A stretch of 64,000 nucleotides of DNA from contig CAMAVK010000001.1 in assembly GCA_945861715.1 (NCBI GenBank), positions 394,908 through 458,907 on the forward strand, given 5' to 3'. The stretch is from Candidatus Woesearchaeota archaeon. Lineage in GTDB: Archaea > Nanobdellota > Nanobdellia > Woesearchaeales > GW2011-AR9. Position numbers and translations under genes: made by a program. Numbering within the stretch: position 1 is the first letter of the stretch; each line of letters opens with the position of its first letter. Shown here piece by piece: positions 37,090-46,685 of this stretch. The notes below the pieces were generated by a model. That model did no database searches. It was not told the origin of the DNA and saw only the letters and a program-made list of their open reading frames with translations.

Positions 37090-37560
37090 TCACTCCGTCC
37101 GATGAAATTCCTCATCCATTCGAACAATATATTCTTTCACCCGGCTAAGCACCTGAGACAATATCAACTGTTCAATCTTCTCAGAAAAAATTTCAGATAA
37201 ACTCATCCATTCTGTAATACGATACAAATTTGCATTCGTTTCAATAAGTTGCAAATCCTTTAATCGCTTCAATTGTCGTCGAATATTGGATGCCGCAATG
37301 CCTAACATAGCAAGACCCATACTTTTGCGAAGATCCATTACTTTATTTTTAATTTCTTCAGAATGTAGTTGCTCTTTTTGTTGCTTGGCAATAAGAAGGA
37401 CATAGAGCACATCAACGACCACATCACGCGAATCTCCTGGTTGCAACAATCCAACAGAAAGACAAAATCGTCGAACTAAATCGCGACCCGACGATGCCGG
37501 TTTCTCATACCTACGAAGTGTAATTTCAACAAGCGGTGTATCTCGACTAATTTTTGCCAT
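37090..37560 (-). CDS. winged-helix domain protein, putative regulator
   Basis: The 156-residue protein has a helix-turn-helix-like centre: VVVDVLYVLLIAKQQKEQLHSEEIKNKVM then GIAASNIRRQLKRLKDLQLIETNANLYRITEW, whose recognition helix and following beta wing resemble winged-helix regulators. The C-terminus is a helical dimer-like segment (SRVKEYIVRMDEEF). It may bind DNA; targets cannot be inferred. It lies 103 bases downstream of GluRS on the same strand, with TATA-like sequence absent between, so cotranscription is possible. Confidence 0.6.
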   Translation of the reverse strand: MAKISRDTPLVEITLRRYEKPASSGRDLVRRFCLSVGLLQPGDSRDVVVDVLYVLLIAKQQKEQLHSEEIKNKVMDLRKSMGLAMLGIAASNIRRQLKRLKDLQLIETNANLYRITEWMSLSEIFSEKIEQLILSQVLSRVKEYIVRMDEEFHRTE

Positions 37561-37662
37561 CTATAATCCCCTCTTTTTCGTTGTGCAAGCAAACACCCCA
37601 GCTAGCAAACCATCACTCTCTCCAAACATCTATCGTTAAACTATCACTCACGAACTTCAACT

Positions 37663-39372
37663 CTACTCATGCAAATACCAAAAGGTCAACTTCTTCGCAT
37701 CAACATGATCGAGCCGAGCAAAATAGCATCGCTCAAATTGCACAATCTCTCCTTCCTTAAGGGTTGAAAGCGCACTCTCCCCTAAACCAGCAACAACAGA
37801 TCCATCCGTCATACACACATCAACTGGAACCAACTCAGCCGAAACAGGCAAATAGTGAATAATCATACCACGTGCTGAGCCCGCACTCTTATACTCCTCA
37901 TAAGTCGATGAATGGAACGTAAACACCCCACTCGAAACCGTAAAGTTATATCCTTCAATCAAACGGTGGATCTTACCTTCTTCCAAACGTGCAACATCGT
38001 CAGTTGAAAGATAAATCTCCGAACCCACCGTAAACGACCTTGAACCGAGTTCAACAAAATTCGGATGAACCGGAACATGAGCAACAACTGAACCCTTAAC
38101 ACCATTTACAGGAACCCGAACCGGACTTGCAATAAAGAATGCCCGTCGTGATTTCGAATCAATAATCTCTTTATTGAACGCATTAATGTTCTTCCAAAAT
38201 TCACCAATGGCAACCGTCTTATCATTGAGTGATAATCCGATCTCCATAGCAAACCGTCGAAACGCACCAGGCTGATATCCTCTTTTTCGTAGTGCAGGCA
38301 GAAATGGTAACCGAATATCTTCCCATCCTTTATATGCGCCCTGCTCAATTGCCACGCGTGTCTGCGAAGTAGAAAGTTCAAACCCTTCAAAGTTAATTCT
38401 ACCCCAATGCTTATACTCGGGAGCCTTCCAACCAAGGCATTCCATAATCATCTTTTCTTTTATTGCATTATCTGCATGATCTTTTCCATTCAAGACGTGT
38501 GTAACACCCATCTCATGATCATCAACTGCTACCGAAAAAACCATCAGTGGCCACAATCGTTGACTCTTTCCTGTCTTTGGATGTATATGTTCAACGATTC
38601 GCATCACACCAAAATCTCGCATTGCAGGATTCTTATGAGCAATATCTGTTTTTAATCGAACAACCGCTTCACCCTCTGCGTACTCACCAAACATTTTGGC
38701 CCATCGCGTTCTATTCTCCGCAACGGTAAGTGCGCGACATAAACACGCTTCACCCTTATTCTTCATCTCGCGCCATGCATCAGCATCACACGTACAAATA
38801 TACACATCTCCTTTCTCAACGAGTTTTTCAACCGCGTCATTATAAATGCCAAGTCGACTGGATTGCACAATTACTTCTTGCTCAAGTCCATTTTCCGTAA
38901 GCCATCGAGCATCGCGTTCAATAAGTTCATACGCTTGAGGGTAAATATTCTCTGCATTTGTATCTTCAATGCGCAAAATTAATTTTCCCTTGTACATCTT
39001 TGCATACTCATAATTAAGTGACGTACCGTATGCATGACCAATATGAAGCGGACCTGATGGTGATGGTGCAATACGCAGAACTACTTTTCCCATCACTGCG
39101 TTTGGTAATTCTTTAAGTGGACCAAGTGACACAACAACCTTTTTAGCTTCAAGAAGGGCAGGATCAATTGCAAGTAACTGAGCTCGCAAATCCTCAACAC
39201 TCTTTCCTTTAATAGACAAAATAGCAGAATCAATTTCCTTCAAAAGAGCCGGAACATCACTTCGACATGATGGCATATCCTTCAGAACCGAACCAAGAAC
39301 AACCTTCGAATTAACACTCAAATTAAACTCAATAGCATTCTGTAAAACGAATTTAATAACGGTCTCTTTCAT
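37663..39372 (-). CDS. gltX: glutamyl-tRNA synthetase (archaeal type)
   Basis: From the ATG at 39372 the protein is 569 residues. The HIGH motif is present in APSPSGPLHIGH (about residues 110-113), the KMSKS-equivalent in FELSTSQTR, and the C-terminal part is a beta-barrel anticodon-binding domain (VPVNGVKGSVVAHVPVHP), as in archaeal GluRS/GlnRS. It charges tRNA-Glu and, being non-discriminating in archaea, also tRNA-Gln, whose Glu is then amidated by GatDE; gatD lies at 59486. Both tRNA-Glu genes of the window are its substrates. A long N-terminal helical extension precedes the catalytic core. Confidence 0.95.
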   Translation of the reverse strand: MKETVIKFVLQNAIEFNLSVNSKVVLGSVLKDMPSCRSDVPALLKEIDSAILSIKGKSVEDLRAQLLAIDPALLEAKKVVVSLGPLKELPNAVMGKVVLRIAPSPSGPLHIGHAYGTSLNYEYAKMYKGKLILRIEDTNAENIYPQAYELIERDARWLTENGLEQEVIVQSSRLGIYNDAVEKLVEKGDVYICTCDADAWREMKNKGEACLCRALTVAENRTRWAKMFGEYAEGEAVVRLKTDIAHKNPAMRDFGVMRIVEHIHPKTGKSQRLWPLMVFSVAVDDHEMGVTHVLNGKDHADNAIKEKMIMECLGWKAPEYKHWGRINFEGFELSTSQTRVAIEQGAYKGWEDIRLPFLPALRKRGYQPGAFRRFAMEIGLSLNDKTVAIGEFWKNINAFNKEIIDSKSRRAFFIASPVRVPVNGVKGSVVAHVPVHPNFVELGSRSFTVGSEIYLSTDDVARLEEGKIHRLIEGYNFTVSSGVFTFHSSTYEEYKSAGSARGMIIHYLPVSAELVPVDVCMTDGSVVAGLGESALSTLKEGEIVQFERCYFARLDHVDAKKLTFWYLHE

Positions 39373-39511
39373 CAATAAGCACACACTCAAAGTACTTCTT
39401 AAATCTTTTTATTATTTCCATCAGTACGTCAAAGAAAACGTAATCCAATTATCTTCAAACCACCCAAGCAACCCCAAAATCTTTATAATAATCAATGTAC
39501 ATCCTATACTC

Positions 39512-39865
39512 ATGGATCAAAACATTTTCAACAGAGCTGTAGAAGGCTGGATAGAACACTGCGAGCAACTGGATGCATTACTAAATTCTTCCGCACAAAC
39601 AGTTCGACGCACTCCATATTATAACATCATCTCCTCAATGGGCCACCAAGCTTTACCATTTATTAGAGAAGTATACGCCAGGGATTCCTCAGAAAATTTC
39701 GCGTTACACATGGTGCAAGGTCACGGCTTAGTTGGTCTCGTCAAAGAAATCGTTGGTGACGACTTTCAAATTCCAACCGAATTAGGCGGTCAAGTAAGTG
39801 ACATTGCAGAATATACCAAACAGTGGCTTGATACAAATATGGATAAATATCTTGCAACAAAATAA
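39512..39865 (+). CDS. hypothetical protein
   Basis: A 117-residue helical protein with no recognised family. It starts about 30 bases after TTTATAATAATC, so it is probably leaderless. SMGHQALPFIREVYARD and MVQGHGLVGLVKEIVGDDF resemble HEAT-like short helices, but this is not a claim of repeats. Confidence 0.55.
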   Translation: MDQNIFNRAVEGWIEHCEQLDALLNSSAQTVRRTPYYNIISSMGHQALPFIREVYARDSSENFALHMVQGHGLVGLVKEIVGDDFQIPTELGGQVSDIAEYTKQWLDTNMDKYLATK

Positions 39866-39881
39866 TTTCTCTTACCTCTGT

Positions 39882-40586
39882 TTATTTTCTTTGAAAATCT
39901 CTTCCCGCGATCTCATATTTTTCAAGTGTATCGGTTGGAAACCATTGACCGGAATGAACAAACGCAGCAATCTGACCCTGCGCAGCAACCTTTTCAAAAC
40001 AATCCTTCTCCATCGAACAAATCCCCGCAGGCAGCATCGAAAGTACTGTGGGATCAATAATAAACACACCCGCATTAATCAAGTTTGATGGCGCAAGAGC
40101 CCGGCTAGGTTTCTCAACAAATCCCATAACACACCCATTAACAACCCGAGCAACGCCAAAATTTTCCACATCTTCTCGAGTAACAAGTGTCATCGCAATC
40201 GGACAACCAGAAGAAAAGAAAGTAGAAGACAACAAATCAACATGAACATCATGCAAATTGTCTCCCCACATTAACAGAAATGGCGAGTTCAACCCTAAAG
40301 CCGCTTCACGTACCGCCCCACCCGTACCTAGTGGAGTATCTTCAACACAGTATGATATCGTTATTCCCCATTTTGTACCATCACCAAAATAAGTTTTAAT
40401 CATCTCTGCCTTATACCCAACCGACAAAATAAATCGAGTAACCCCATACTTCCGAGCATTAAGTATAATATGCTCAATCATCGGTATCCCTTGAATGGGA
40501 AGAAGTGGTTTAGGAGTAGTTTCCGTAAGAGGTCGAAGACGAGTCCCCAGTCCACCCGAAAGAATAATTGCCGTATCTATCATCAT
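39882..40586 (-). CDS. sugar-1-phosphate nucleotidyltransferase (NTP_transferase)
   Basis: The 234-residue protein has the nucleotide-binding motif SGGLGTRLRPLTETTPKPLLPI at residues 10-31 and the downstream LLMWGDNLHDV with the metal Asp, then VEKPSR. It activates a sugar phosphate (glucose- or mannose-1-phosphate) with an NTP. The absence of the C-terminal beta-helix makes it the short form. GAGG lies just upstream of the second ATG at 40583, which may be the real start. It lies beside the divergent 5S rRNA and surface-sugar genes. Confidence 0.85.
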   Translation of the reverse strand: MMIDTAIILSGGLGTRLRPLTETTPKPLLPIQGIPMIEHIILNARKYGVTRFILSVGYKAEMIKTYFGDGTKWGITISYCVEDTPLGTGGAVREAALGLNSPFLLMWGDNLHDVHVDLLSSTFFSSGCPIAMTLVTREDVENFGVARVVNGCVMGFVEKPSRALAPSNLINAGVFIIDPTVLSMLPAGICSMEKDCFEKVAAQGQIAAFVHSGQWFPTDTLEKYEIAGRDFQRK

Positions 40587-40764
40587 ATCCTCAATAAAAT
40601 CAATTCATTTTTTTATCTATTCAACCAAGCAATGAATGCTCCAATATTCTTCTATCATCGAAACTCTTCCATTTAAGTCTTATGAAAAACCAATAAAGAT
40701 ATTGTATCTATAGTAGCCCTCCATCAAGAAAGTCAAAAAGAATTATATCCCAAATTGCAGAAAC

Positions 40765-40775
40765 CTTTATAAATA
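40765..40775 (+). promoter_or_regulatory. TATA box of 5S rRNA
   Basis: CTTTATAAATA is centred about 26 bases upstream of the proposed 5S start, and a purine-rich BRE-like stretch (AGAAACC) precedes it. Confidence 0.6.
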
Positions 40776-40795
40776 ACCTGCTTTTCAAAAGTACT

Positions 40796-40904
40796 GGACG
40801 GCCACAGGGGCGTGGTTCACCCGATCCCGTTTCGATCTCGGAAGTTAAGAACGCCTCCGTACTGGTGTGTACTGCGATACGTGGGAAAACCGGTAAGCTG
40901 TCCC
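40796..40904 (+). rRNA. rrf: 5S ribosomal RNA
   Basis: The archaeal 5S pattern is present: GGACGGCC at the 5' end pairing with GCTGTCC at the 3' end (helix I, one G-U), then GGTTCACCCGATCCCGTTTCGATCTCGGAAGTTAAG (loop B/C), GTACTG and GTGGGAAA (loop E/helix V). The predicted length is about 109 nt. TTTCTTTT follows. No 16S or 23S gene is close, so 5S is unlinked here, as in several DPANN archaea. Confidence 0.93.
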
Positions 40905-40905
40905 C

Positions 40906-40913
40906 TTTCTTTT
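40906..40913 (+). terminator. T-rich terminator of 5S rRNA
   Basis: TTTCTTTT directly after the 3' helix of 5S. Confidence 0.5.
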
Positions 40914-41069
40914 AATCAACAAAGACAGGGGAAGTATTTCTTTAACCAAACATTCTTTCCCAAATTTTCTAAACCAACTTAATCTCAAACTACACTTCAT
41001 CTTCTCCATTACAAATTCATAACCCTTTTAAATCATCAACCAACCATTCACCCATAAAAAAGGTGGATT

Positions 41070-41855
41070 ATGAAAGCGCTTCTCTTAGCTGGTGGATTTG
41101 GAACACGACTAGAAAAAGGATACATAGATTATACTGGTCCCCTAAAAAGTCAACTCAAAACCTGGGTTGAAGGAAAACCAAAAGGTCTTGTTCACATTAA
41201 AGGAAAACCAATTGCAACACACGTTTTAACGCAATTACAGGAAGCAAATATCCCTTCTTCTCAAATTTATGTTCAAACTAATAACGTCTACTTAGATCAA
41301 TTCCAACAGTGGGCAAGAGAAAACAATCTGCCCGAAAAAAACATTCTCACAAACGGAGTAAATCGGTATGAAGATCGCTTGGAGTCCTTAGGAGATCTCA
41401 AACATGCACTTGATAATAATATAGGATACAATGATCCTGTGTTAGTAATTGCCTCCGACACTCTTCTCTATAATGAGGATGGTTCACTATATTCTCTCAA
41501 AAACATGGTCAACTCCCTCACCCAAACAAAACAGATTCATCTAACGGGGTATCACGCACCAAAAGATCGTCTCTCAAAGCATGGTATTCTTCAATTAAAC
41601 GAACAGAACCGAGTACTCGATTTCGAAGAAAAACCATCGCACCCAAAATCTGACATTGCTCACGCCTTCGTAAATCTCTATTCAGCTGAAGCTATTCAGT
41701 ATTTACGGGATCAATACAGCACTCTCCAAAGATTTCCACATCCAATTGTATATCTGCACAAAGTATTTCCAACCTTTGCTCACATCATACCCAAACGTGT
41801 AGATATTGGAACAATTGAAGACGTAATCCACGAAAATGGTAGTTCTCAACTTTAG
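41070..41855 (+). CDS. sugar-phosphate nucleotidyltransferase
   Basis: A 261-residue protein with AGGTGG five bases before the ATG. LLLAGGFGTRLEKGY begins the nucleotide-binding region, PKGLVHIKGKPIATHVL follows, VLVIASDTLLYNED carries the metal Asp, and LDFEEKPSHP is the usual F-x-E-K-P motif. It makes an NDP-sugar for glycans. The long insert IDYTGPLKSQLKTWVEG between GTRL and the Lys motif differs from the gene at 39882, so the substrate may differ. A nucleotide-sugar dehydrogenase follows in the same direction. Confidence 0.85.
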   Translation: MKALLLAGGFGTRLEKGYIDYTGPLKSQLKTWVEGKPKGLVHIKGKPIATHVLTQLQEANIPSSQIYVQTNNVYLDQFQQWARENNLPEKNILTNGVNRYEDRLESLGDLKHALDNNIGYNDPVLVIASDTLLYNEDGSLYSLKNMVNSLTQTKQIHLTGYHAPKDRLSKHGILQLNEQNRVLDFEEKPSHPKSDIAHAFVNLYSAEAIQYLRDQYSTLQRFPHPIVYLHKVFPTFAHIIPKRVDIGTIEDVIHENGSSQL

Positions 41856-41969
41856 TTGATACAACCGGATTACTCGCATGAACACCAAACTATTGCTCGA
41901 TGGCCGAAATATTTATGAATCATCCACTATCAAAAAAGCGGGATTCACCTATTATGGAGTTGGTAGACG

Positions 41970-43247
41970 ATGAAACAAAAAGTATGTATTATAGGTTTAG
42001 GATATGTTGGTCTTCCATTAGCTTGTTTGGCATCAAAAGTTCACGATGTCATAGGGTTAGATATTGACGGAAAAAAAGTCGATCTCATTAATCAAAAAAT
42101 GAGCCCCGTAAGTGAAAAACATACTGAGTCCCTTCTACAATCATCCACCCTCATAGCATCCACTGATTTCACCAAAATTAATGACGCAAACATCATTGTA
42201 GTCTGTGTTCCCACTCCTATTGATGATAAACAATTACCTGACCTCAAACCATTAATTGGTGCAACCACCTCTGTAGCTTCGCACATGAAAAAAGGGCAGA
42301 TTCTCATCATCGAATCAACCATTCACCCCGGAACATGTGAAGAAATTGTTATTCCTTTAGTTGAGTCTATTACTCACTTAAAACATGACCACGATTTCCA
42401 TGTTGTACATTGTCCTGAACGAATTGATCCGGGAAACATGAAATGGACAATTCAAAATATCCCCCGCGTCATCGGATCAAAAAACCCCCATGCCTCGCAA
42501 GCAGCCCATGACTTCTACACCAGCTTTATTGATGCAAACTTCATTATCTTAAACTCACTCAAAGCAGCCGAGGCAACCAAAATAATGGAAAATACGTTTC
42601 GTGATATTAACATCGCTTTCATCAACGAAATGGCCATGAGTTTTGATGTGTTAGGAATTGATATCATTGAAGTAATCAAAGGAGCATCCACCAAACCATT
42701 TGCGTTCATGCCACATTTCCCTGGACCAGGAGTAGGTGGACACTGCATTCCAGTAGATCCATACTACCTCATCGAAAAAGCAAAAACGAACGGTTTCTCG
42801 CACCGATTTCTCAGCTTGGCACGTGAAATAAATAATAGCATGCCGGACTACGTCTTCAAAATAATTCAGAACGAATTAAATAATATCAATTTACCACTCA
42901 AAGGAACAAGGATAGGAATTTTGGGCTATGCCTACAAAAAAAACATCGGTGACGCAAGGGAGACCCCCGCACATCGCCTCATCCATCTCCTTCACGAACA
43001 AGGCTCAACAGTACATATTTACGATCCATTCGTCCCACAGGAATCCACACATCTTTCATTAGCCAGCATCCTAAATGACAGCGACCTCGTAGTATTCGTA
43101 ACAGATCACGATGAATTCACCCAAATGGATTACACCCTCTTAAAAAATAACAAGACAAAAGTCGTCATTGACCCAAGAAACGTCTTAGACCAAGAAAAAA
43201 TAATATCTTTGGGATTGAAACATCGTGGTGTCGGCCGGGGGCACTAA
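41970..43247 (+). CDS. UDP-sugar dehydrogenase (UDP-ManNAc/UDP-Glc type)
   Basis: A 425-residue enzyme with the NAD motif GLGYVGLPLA at residues 9-18, the family segment VVHCPERIDPGN, the catalytic Cys in GPGVGGHCIPVDPYYL near residue 257, and the C-terminal domain GYAYKKNIGDARETPA. It oxidises a UDP-sugar C6 alcohol to a uronic acid in two steps. The WecC-like (UDP-ManNAc) form is favoured by NMKWTIQNIPRVIG. It is the first gene of a run: flippase-like protein, methyltransferase and CDP-alcohol transferase. Confidence 0.92.
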   Translation: MKQKVCIIGLGYVGLPLACLASKVHDVIGLDIDGKKVDLINQKMSPVSEKHTESLLQSSTLIASTDFTKINDANIIVVCVPTPIDDKQLPDLKPLIGATTSVASHMKKGQILIIESTIHPGTCEEIVIPLVESITHLKHDHDFHVVHCPERIDPGNMKWTIQNIPRVIGSKNPHASQAAHDFYTSFIDANFIILNSLKAAEATKIMENTFRDINIAFINEMAMSFDVLGIDIIEVIKGASTKPFAFMPHFPGPGVGGHCIPVDPYYLIEKAKTNGFSHRFLSLAREINNSMPDYVFKIIQNELNNINLPLKGTRIGILGYAYKKNIGDARETPAHRLIHLLHEQGSTVHIYDPFVPQESTHLSLASILNDSDLVVFVTDHDEFTQMDYTLLKNNKTKVVIDPRNVLDQEKIISLGLKHRGVGRGH

Positions 43248-43250
43248 GAC

Positions 43251-44273
43251 GTGAATAACCACTCTCCTCCAATAGAGCAATCAAGCACCACCCCTACGCC
43301 AAAAAGAAAAAGTACCACCAACATTTTAATTCTCCTATTTCAAACTCTTCTCGGCTTTGCCATCTTGGGGTATCTTATCTACCAGATCGGAGCAGAACAA
43401 ATTCTCGCAACCATTTCTGCAATCCCCCTTCTCGTTTGGTCTCTTCTCCTCGTCTACACTTTCCTAAGCGTTTTCATAACCTCACTTTGTTACAAAAGTC
43501 TCATCGATCCAACATGTGGAAAAATAACCCCCAAAGAAATATTCAAATATTCATTAACCACTGCGAGTCTCTCCCGGTCCTTTCTTGGCCGATATGCGGA
43601 GGTCACTCTCATCTACTTTCTCAAAAAACGCGGCGTCGAATACGGTCGTGGGATTTCTATTTTTCTCGTAGATAAAATAATCACTCTCATCACACAACTC
43701 ATTATTTCCATCATTGGTGTAATCTTCTTCTTCCCATCAAAACCATTATTGTATGCCTTCATCGGACTCCTCATCATAACTGGTCTCTCACTACTTACCC
43801 TTCAATCCAAACCAATTAAACAATTCATCAAAGAAAAAATTCTCAGAAAATACCAATCAAAATTCAAACAATTCTCATCCACTTTCCATGATCTTTATTA
43901 CAAACATAAATCCGCCCTGATACTAAACACATTATTCACTCTCTTGCGACTCATCTTAACTGGCATCGCAGTGTACGGCGTGTTCCATTATTTAGGCTCC
44001 GACGTCCCACTACTTGAAACCATCATAATTAATACAATTCTCATGACCGCCTCCCTCATCCCATTAACTGCAAATGGCATTGGGATCAGAGAAACGTTAG
44101 GAGTCTATCTCTTTGGCTTATACGGAGTTGACCCAGTAGTAACCGTCTCTGCCTATCTCTTATTTAGAATTACCAACTATTTATTCGGCATACTCCTTCT
44201 CCCTCACAACATTATCTTGTACTTCAAAACCAGAAAAGAATCAATCAAAAAAGGAACAAAAGAGACTCAATAA
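43251..44273 (+). CDS. flippase-like/lysylphosphatidylglycerol synthase TM-region protein (UPF0104)
   Basis: The 340-residue protein begins with GTG at 43251, three bases after the previous stop. It has about eight membrane segments, typical of the LPG-synthase/flippase-like family: FAILGYLIYQIGAEQILATI, SRSFLGRYAEVTLIYFLKKRG, and PLTANGIGIRETLGVYLFGLYGV, the family signature in the C-terminal half. Members translocate polyisoprenyl-linked sugars or are involved in archaeal glycan lipid assembly (AglD-like). The neighbouring sugar dehydrogenase and CDP-alcohol transferase support a role in glycolipid export. Confidence 0.85.
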   Translation: MNNHSPPIEQSSTTPTPKRKSTTNILILLFQTLLGFAILGYLIYQIGAEQILATISAIPLLVWSLLLVYTFLSVFITSLCYKSLIDPTCGKITPKEIFKYSLTTASLSRSFLGRYAEVTLIYFLKKRGVEYGRGISIFLVDKIITLITQLIISIIGVIFFFPSKPLLYAFIGLLIITGLSLLTLQSKPIKQFIKEKILRKYQSKFKQFSSTFHDLYYKHKSALILNTLFTLLRLILTGIAVYGVFHYLGSDVPLLETIIINTILMTASLIPLTANGIGIRETLGVYLFGLYGVDPVVTVSAYLLFRITNYLFGILLLPHNIILYFKTRKESIKKGTKETQ

Positions 44274-44348
44274 TACATCCCTTGCCGATATAAATCCCAC
44301 CCGATATCAACTCCTAAATCACAACTAGGGTCCAATTCCACAATCTTT

Positions 44349-45116
44349 ATGAACCAAAACCGGCAAACACCAATTATGGCACTTAAAACCAAAGAAGAAA
44401 TTCAAAAGCACTATCAAAAATCCTCCGTCACAGTAAAATACGTTGGCAATCGGTTCAAAGAACCAATAGGAATTCTCAAACATCAAAAACAAATTGCCGT
44501 CATAAACACATTCATCGCAAAAAAGAAAAACCCAACCGTTCTCGATTTAGCATGTGGGCCAGCACGTTTAACCAAAGACATGAAAGGCGTAACCAAAGGC
44601 TACGCACTCGATAGCAGCCCAGGCATGCTTGAACAAGCAAAGAAAGTACTCTCAAAAGTATGGACCGTGCAAGAAGGCGACGCATACAATCTTCCATTCA
44701 AAAAAGCAACTATAGACATCCTCACCACTTTTCGATTCATTCGTCATTTCGAACGCGGTGACCGACATAAACTATACGCACAGGCACACAAAGTTCTCAA
44801 AAAAGACGGCTACCTCATCCTCGATGTACTAAACAAAAAACCAACTAAAATCCTCAAACTGTTAGGCAAACACAAATACCAAGTGTACGACGCGCTCTAC
44901 CCCTCCCTCAAAACATTCGAACAAGAAATCGAAAATGAGGGATTCAAAATAATTCACGCAAGACCAATTGTTCATCACACTCTAAGTCAACTGGCAATCT
45001 CCAAAGTAACTAAAGCACTCCATCTCCACAGCATTGGATACAAAACCGTATCCGCACTTGAGCGCCTCGGCGGCAAAAGCCCATGGGAATGGATAGTTGT
45101 ACTGCAAAAGAAATAA
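44349..45116 (+). CDS. class I SAM-dependent methyltransferase
   Basis: A 255-residue protein; ATG 44376 (MALKTK) is an alternative start. Motif I is VLDLACGPARL (about residues 60-70), motif II is an Asp in YALDSSPGM, and TIDILTTFRFIRHF takes the motif IV place with LKKDGYLILDVL as post-IV. It adds a methyl group to an unknown acceptor. Stop and the next gene's ATG are 3 bases apart, so it is translated with the CDP-alcohol transferase, suggesting a lipid or glycan acceptor. Confidence 0.88.
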   Translation: MNQNRQTPIMALKTKEEIQKHYQKSSVTVKYVGNRFKEPIGILKHQKQIAVINTFIAKKKNPTVLDLACGPARLTKDMKGVTKGYALDSSPGMLEQAKKVLSKVWTVQEGDAYNLPFKKATIDILTTFRFIRHFERGDRHKLYAQAHKVLKKDGYLILDVLNKKPTKILKLLGKHKYQVYDALYPSLKTFEQEIENEGFKIIHARPIVHHTLSQLAISKVTKALHLHSIGYKTVSALERLGGKSPWEWIVVLQKK

Positions 45117-45119
45117 AAA

Positions 45120-45917
45120 ATGGCTGAACCCAAACTCGCACGACCGTACTATAAATTATCTGACATCAACGGGTCATACCTAAGAAAATTCTATCGGGCA
45201 CTCGGTGGTAATACTGCACTCCTCCTCGAAAGAACTCCCATCACCCCAAACCAAGTAACCCTGCTAAGCACACTTCTTGCGTTCATCAGTTTCGGCTGCC
45301 TATATTACCAACAGTTCATCGCGTCCGCCATTCTTCTCTTCCTATCCATGGTCCTAGACAAAGCCGATGGCTCACTCGCAAGATTGCGAGGCACAAGCAC
45401 ATCACTTGGCAACTGGCTTGATAGCACCACCGATTATCTCCAAATAAGTATCATGTTCATTGCTATTGGATTCTTCTTACAAAAAGCAATTTTCACCTTC
45501 TCTTACAGTTCCATATATCACGCACTCCCCCTACTAAGCAATATCTCCATTACAGATCTTACTCAATTTGCATGGATTGTAGCTCTCTCATCATTACTAG
45601 TATACAACGCAACCAAATACCTCTTCGTATTCTTCAAAAAATATTTCGCGCAAGAGGCAGATTCAATTGTAGAAAAAGAAAAAAGCAACCATCCTCTCAG
45701 ATCCTGTTTTCACATCAACGAAATATTTGTAAACAACGTAGTATTCATTGGAATCATCGGAACAATCTTTCACCCTCTCTTCCTACTCTACACCCTACTC
45801 GCCTTCGTACTCTACGGCATCCTCTTCTTCAGTGCAATGTATACCATATTCACCTACCAAGCCTACAAAAAGAATAAGACCTACACCAAAGAAGAGCAAT
45901 TAAAGACAAAATTCTAG
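45120..45917 (+). CDS. CDP-alcohol phosphatidyltransferase
   Basis: The complete family motif D-x2-DG-x2-AR-x8-G-x3-D-x3-D is at residues 80-105 (DKADGSLARLRGTSTSLGNW...DSTTD). About six membrane helices surround it, and the 265-residue length fits. It exchanges CMP of a CDP-alcohol, such as CDP-archaeol or CDP-inositol-like compounds, with a second alcohol to make phospholipid headgroups. It closes the run from 41970. Confidence 0.92.
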   Translation: MAEPKLARPYYKLSDINGSYLRKFYRALGGNTALLLERTPITPNQVTLLSTLLAFISFGCLYYQQFIASAILLFLSMVLDKADGSLARLRGTSTSLGNWLDSTTDYLQISIMFIAIGFFLQKAIFTFSYSSIYHALPLLSNISITDLTQFAWIVALSSLLVYNATKYLFVFFKKYFAQEADSIVEKEKSNHPLRSCFHINEIFVNNVVFIGIIGTIFHPLFLLYTLLAFVLYGILFFSAMYTIFTYQAYKKNKTYTKEEQLKTKF

Positions 45918-45925
45918 GTAGAGTC

Positions 45926-46360
45926 ATGAAACTTGAATTTAACACTAGCAAGCTGGAAAGTTTATATCATTTAAACATTACTATTCTAATCTTTTTCCTA
46001 TTAGCCCTTGAAAAATGGCTAGCTTGGTTAGGGGTTGATACAAATAAAGATGGGTTGGATATTCTAATCAAATGGTTGTTATGGGTTATACTTTATGTTA
46101 TCCTCTATGTATTCTTTTCTTTTTATGAAAAACAAATTTCTCAAAATAAGTTCATATGTGCACGGATTAAATATGTGTTATTAACAAATCTAATTATATT
46201 CACTATCATTCTCTCATTAATGGTCAGTATTAAATGGGTCAATTTACAAAGTGAGACTGTAATTTCAACCTATCTAACCATATTTAGTTACTGTTTGTAC
46301 GCCGTGTTCATCCCACCAATTATACTTGTTTATCTTCAGGTGTTCAAAATAAACAAATAA
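45926..46360 (+). CDS. small polytopic membrane protein
   Basis: The 144-residue protein has four hydrophobic segments (about 15-33, 45-68, 85-105, 115-138) and short charged loops (FYEKQISQNKF). Its sequence is more AT-rich than its upstream neighbours, suggesting different origin or weaker selection. No family is recognised. Confidence 0.6.
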   Translation: MKLEFNTSKLESLYHLNITILIFFLLALEKWLAWLGVDTNKDGLDILIKWLLWVILYVILYVFFSFYEKQISQNKFICARIKYVLLTNLIIFTIILSLMVSIKWVNLQSETVISTYLTIFSYCLYAVFIPPIILVYLQVFKINK

Positions 46361-46375
46361 AAATAAACAATGTTC

Positions 46376-46513
46376 TTACAAATACGCAAGCAGAAACAAA
46401 ATCCCATTCAAAATGAAATAACCACCTACAACAAATCTCAAAAACTTCGGCAACGCCATCACAAGCACTCCAAAAAAGATACTCACTAACCCAAAAATTA
46501 ATGCTGAAACCAT
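46376..46513 (-). CDS. small hydrophobic protein, DUF3096-like (missed by the ORF track)
   Basis: This 45-residue ORF starts at ATG 46513 with GGAGGG 8 bases upstream. It is nearly all hydrophobic: VSALIFGLVSIFFGVLVMALPKFLRF followed by VVGGYFILNGILFLLAYL, two short membrane helices with a Pro-Lys turn. The pattern matches DUF3096-like small membrane proteins; role unknown. Confidence 0.7.
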   Translation of the reverse strand: MVSALIFGLVSIFFGVLVMALPKFLRFVVGGYFILNGILFLLAYL

Positions 46514-46685
46514 ATTCCTGCCCTCCTTCAAGACAAATACGTGTCTTTCTATCTTAAAATACCTCTATCTCCTTAAACTATCCCTCCAGAATCTTTTAAA
46601 TCCTTCCATTCATACTTAATCAAAGAATCATTCTTGGAATCACTTTTTAAAAATATTAATATACTATTTTGTAATATCTAACATA

